Shown here one piece after another: positions 6,041 to 9,559 of a stretch of DNA of 9,559 bases (within the stretch, counting starts at the first letter, position 1; each line of letters begins with the position of its first letter). Made by a program: the position numbers and the translations under genes. Under the pieces are notes generated by a model. That model searched no databases. It was not told the origin of the DNA and saw nothing but the letters and a program-made list of their open reading frames with translations. The DNA comes from Comamonadaceae bacterium. GTDB lineage: Bacteria > Pseudomonadota > Gammaproteobacteria > Burkholderiales > Burkholderiaceae_C. Where the stretch lies: NCBI GenBank assembly GCA_947460165.1, contig CANHKH010000091.1, positions 1 to 9,559 on the forward strand, in the 5' to 3' direction.

Positions 6041-6676
6041 GTGAGCTCTGACAAAGAATTTTTCGAGCAGCGTGGTTTTGGCCTCACCATAGGATTTGGT
6101 CAGCGTCCAGCGGTGCTGGTGATCGACATGATCCAGGCCTTCACTCACCCTGAGGCCATGCTGGGCGCCAATCTGGATGCGCAAATCTCGGCCACCCAGG
6201 TGCTGCTGGCCAGCGCCCGCGCGCGCAACTTGCCCATCTTCTTTTCCACCGTCAGTTATGACGACGCTGACCTCAAGGACGCCGGCATCTGGGCCTTGAA
6301 GCAGCGCGGTGTGATGACTTTGCGCGCTGGCACGCCAGAAGTGGAGCTAGACCCCCGGCTGCAGCGCCTGCCTGGGGAGAGCTGGCTGGTAAAAAAATAT
6401 GCCTCTTGTTTTTTTGGCACCGACCTGAGTTCCCGTCTTTTTTCGCAAGGCATAGACACTTTGCTGATGGCCGGCTGCACCACCAGTGGCTGCGTGAGGG
6501 CTTCGGCTGTCGATGCCCTGCAGACCGGCCTGCGCCCCATGGTTGTGCGCGAATGCGTGGGCGATCGCTCCCAAAACGCCCATGAGCAAAGCCTGTTTGA
6601 CCTGCAGGCCAAGTATGCCGACGTGGTGGGTCTGCCCGAGACCTGCCACTTCATTGACCAACTTCCCCCATCATGA
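6041..6676 (+). CDS. Isochorismatase-fold cysteine hydrolase, N-carbamoylsarcosine amidase-like
   Basis: A 211-residue cytoplasmic hydrolase of the isochorismatase/nicotinamidase superfamily. The three catalytic positions are present: Asp29 in VLVIDMIQAF (25-34), Lys118 in VKKYASCFFGTDL (117-129), and nucleophile Cys151 in GCTTSGCVRASAVDA (145-159). GCTTSGCVRA is typical of the N-carbamoylsarcosine amidase branch, which also holds maleamate amidase-like enzymes, so hydrolysis of an amide or N-carbamoyl group with release of ammonia (and CO2 for carbamoyl substrates) is the likely reaction. The metal-dependent nicotinamidase pattern is not evident. The GTG at 6041, 11 nt after the dctM stop, is preferred; an in-frame TTG at 6005 would overlap dctM and add residues outside the family N-terminus. 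The stop overlaps the next gene's ATG. Its place in the operon suggests it acts on the imported substrate. The exact substrate cannot be read. Confidence 0.88.
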   Translation: MSSDKEFFEQRGFGLTIGFGQRPAVLVIDMIQAFTHPEAMLGANLDAQISATQVLLASARARNLPIFFSTVSYDDADLKDAGIWALKQRGVMTLRAGTPEVELDPRLQRLPGESWLVKKYASCFFGTDLSSRLFSQGIDTLLMAGCTTSGCVRASAVDALQTGLRPMVVRECVGDRSQNAHEQSLFDLQAKYADVVGLPETCHFIDQLPPS

Positions 6677-8175
6677 GGCCTCCTGTGTCATCTGACCAAG
6701 CCAGCGATTTGTCTTCCCGCGTCCCCGCCGTTTTGCCGGTTCAAAGAGGCCAGTTTTATGGCGGTAGCTGGCATCAGCGTGCCGATGCACAGCGGCTGGC
6801 GAGCATCAACCCGTCCACCGGCGAAGTCTTGGCTGAGGTCGATCTGGCCAGCCCGGCCGAGGTCGACGCTGCTGTGGCCAGCGCGCAAGCGGCATTTCGC
6901 GGTTGGGCGGCCACGCCACCGCTGGAGCGCGCTCGCCGTCTGCGTCAGGCCGCATCGATCATTCGAGCCCATGCCGCCGATCTGGCGCTGCTCGATGCCG
7001 CCGACTGTGGCAACCCCGTCAAGGCCATGCTCTTTGATGCGGAGATTGCCGCCACTCAGCTCGAGTACTTTGCGGGCTTGGTGCTGGAGATCAAGGGCGA
7101 GACCATCCCCACCGGCAATGGTTCGCTCAACTACACCCGGCGCGAGCCCCTGGGCGTGGTCGCCCGCATTTATCCCTTCAATCACCCCTTTATGTTTGCC
7201 GCCGGCAAAATCGCGGCGCCACTGGCTGCCGGCAACACGGTGGTGATCAAGCCGCCCGAGCAGGCGCCTTTGTCGACCCTGCGCCTGATGGAATTGCTGG
7301 CCGACGTGTTCCCCCCTGGGGTGCTGAACTGCGTGGTGGGCGGGCGCGACGTGGGAGCGCAACTGGCCAGCCACCCCCAGGTGGCGGCCGTGGGCTTGAT
7401 TGGCAGCGTGCCGGCGGGAAGGGCCGTGCTGCACGCAGCGGCCGACACCTTCAAGCGCACGCTGCTGGAATTGGGCGGCAAGAACGCCATGATGATCTTT
7501 CCCGACGCCGACCTCGAGCGCGCCGTGGATGGCGCGGTTCGCGGCATGAACTTCACCTGGTGTGGCCAGTCCTGCGGCTCGACCAGCCGCTTGTTCATCC
7601 ACGACAGCCTGCACGATGTGTTCGTTGACAAGCTGGTGGCCCTGCTCGCGCAGCGCCACCGACCCGGCCTGGCCACCCACATGGACACCACCATGGGCGC
7701 CTTGATCAACCGCGCGCAGTACGAGCGCAGCCTGGCTTACATTGCCAGCGCCCAGGCCGAGGGCGCTCAGTTGGTGGCTGGTGGCCACCACCCGGCAGAC
7801 CCCTTGCTTGAAAAGGGATTTTTCATTGAGCCCACGGTGTTCGCCGGGGTGACGCCGTCCATGCGCATCGCGTGCGAGGAAATCTTCGGCCCGGTCTTGT
7901 GCGTGCTGCGCTGGCGCGACCAAGACGAGCTGTTCAACGCCGTCAATGGTCTGGACTTTGGCCTGACGGCCTCCATCTGGACCCGGGACTTGGTGACCGC
8001 GCACAAGGCGGCCGCTCGCGTGGAGGCCGGTTACGTGTGGGTCAACGACTGCTCTTCGCATTTCATAGGCGCGCCCTTTGGCGGCTACAAGCAGTCCGGC
8101 CAGGGCCGCGAGGAGTCCAAGGAGGAGCTCCATGAGTTCACGCAGATCAAGAACGTGAACGTCTCCATGCTGTAG
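6673..8175 (+). CDS. NAD(P)-dependent aldehyde dehydrogenase, betaine-aldehyde-dehydrogenase-like
   Basis: A 500-residue member of the aldehyde dehydrogenase superfamily, full length for the family. It oxidises an aldehyde to its acid with NAD(P) in the cytoplasm. Visible features are oxyanion Asn170 in YPFNHP (167-172), cofactor-site Lys193 in NTVVIKPPE, the GSVPAGR nucleotide turn (244-250), general base Glu266 in LELGGKN (265-271), nucleophile Cys301 in GQSCGSTSR (298-306), EEIFGPVL (402-409), and the C-terminal FGGYKQSGQGREES (469-482). That last block and the ending FTQIKNVNV resemble betaine aldehyde and related amino- or hydroxyaldehyde dehydrogenases. The ATG overlaps the preceding stop by 4 nt (ATGA), implying translational coupling; no separate ribosome binding site is seen, and GTG at 6685 is a weaker alternative. 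It closes the operon and would act on an aldehyde made after the hydrolase and SDR steps, or directly from the substrate. Confidence 0.95.
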   Translation: MRPPVSSDQASDLSSRVPAVLPVQRGQFYGGSWHQRADAQRLASINPSTGEVLAEVDLASPAEVDAAVASAQAAFRGWAATPPLERARRLRQAASIIRAHAADLALLDAADCGNPVKAMLFDAEIAATQLEYFAGLVLEIKGETIPTGNGSLNYTRREPLGVVARIYPFNHPFMFAAGKIAAPLAAGNTVVIKPPEQAPLSTLRLMELLADVFPPGVLNCVVGGRDVGAQLASHPQVAAVGLIGSVPAGRAVLHAAADTFKRTLLELGGKNAMMIFPDADLERAVDGAVRGMNFTWCGQSCGSTSRLFIHDSLHDVFVDKLVALLAQRHRPGLATHMDTTMGALINRAQYERSLAYIASAQAEGAQLVAGGHHPADPLLEKGFFIEPTVFAGVTPSMRIACEEIFGPVLCVLRWRDQDELFNAVNGLDFGLTASIWTRDLVTAHKAAARVEAGYVWVNDCSSHFIGAPFGGYKQSGQGREESKEELHEFTQIKNVNVSML

Positions 8176-8192
8176 CCCGGCTAAGGCACCGC

Positions 8193-8212
8193 TGCCCCTT
8201 GGGCCAGGGGTG
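8193..8212. terminator. Weak candidate terminator hairpin between convergent genes
   Basis: CCCCT (8195-8199) pairs with AGGGG (8206-8210) across a 6-nt loop, with two G-T wobble pairs possible outside. It lies in the 42-bp gap between the aldehyde dehydrogenase stop and the biotin carboxylase stop. No T-run follows on either strand, so intrinsic termination is only weakly supported. Confidence 0.25.
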
Positions 8213-8217
8213 CTGGC

Positions 8218-9559
<1,342 letters not shown>

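Noticed and set aside
6688..8133. Long minus-strand open frame (481 codons) opposite the aldehyde dehydrogenase
   Set aside because: Composition is low-complexity His/Gln/Gly-rich with no motif; the plus strand encodes an intact, motif-complete dehydrogenase.

Overview
The window is a roughly 60% GC, gene-dense bacterial chromosome segment that encodes a small-molecule uptake and catabolism locus. Mixed CTG/TTG leucine usage, several GTG/TTG starts and the DctPQM TRAP transporter beside a short-chain dehydrogenase and an aldehyde dehydrogenase suggest a betaproteobacterium of the Burkholderiales, perhaps a Comamonadaceae relative of Limnohabitans, Polaromonas or Rhodoferax. This assignment is inference from style and content; there is no rRNA or marker gene here. 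I see no mobile element, CRISPR array, tRNA or rRNA.

Layout. (1) 34-726 (+): a YgeA-type aspartate/glutamate racemase, possibly overlapping the tail of an upstream gene that enters from the left edge. (2) 818-2086 (-): a protein with an N-terminal helix-turn-helix joined to a citrate-synthase fold; all three citrate synthase catalytic residues are replaced. (3) 2087-2320: a 234 bp divergent control region, AT-richer than its surroundings, with short palindromes and candidate promoters. (4) 2321-8175 (+): a tight six-gene run: short-chain dehydrogenase, TRAP substrate-binding protein (DctP), small membrane subunit (DctQ), large membrane subunit (DctM), isochorismatase-fold cysteine hydrolase of the N-carbamoylsarcosine amidase type, and aldehyde dehydrogenase. 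Spacings run from 57 nt down to a 4-nt ATGA overlap, so this looks like one operon. (5) 8218-9559 (-): a convergent biotin carboxylase (AccC type), cut by the right edge about five residues after its expected start.

How the parts may work together (inference). The TRAP system brings in an organic anion. The cysteine hydrolase would remove an amide or carbamoyl group, the short-chain dehydrogenase would oxidise a hydroxyl, and the aldehyde dehydrogenase would turn an aldehyde into an acid or acyl product. The divergent HTH/citrate-synthase-like protein is placed like a local regulator, and its lost active site fits a sensor of a CoA ester or tricarboxylate better than an enzyme. The substrate cannot be read from sequence alone. 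The strongest candidate for something undescribed is this degenerate citrate-synthase regulator with its divergent promoter region and operon.
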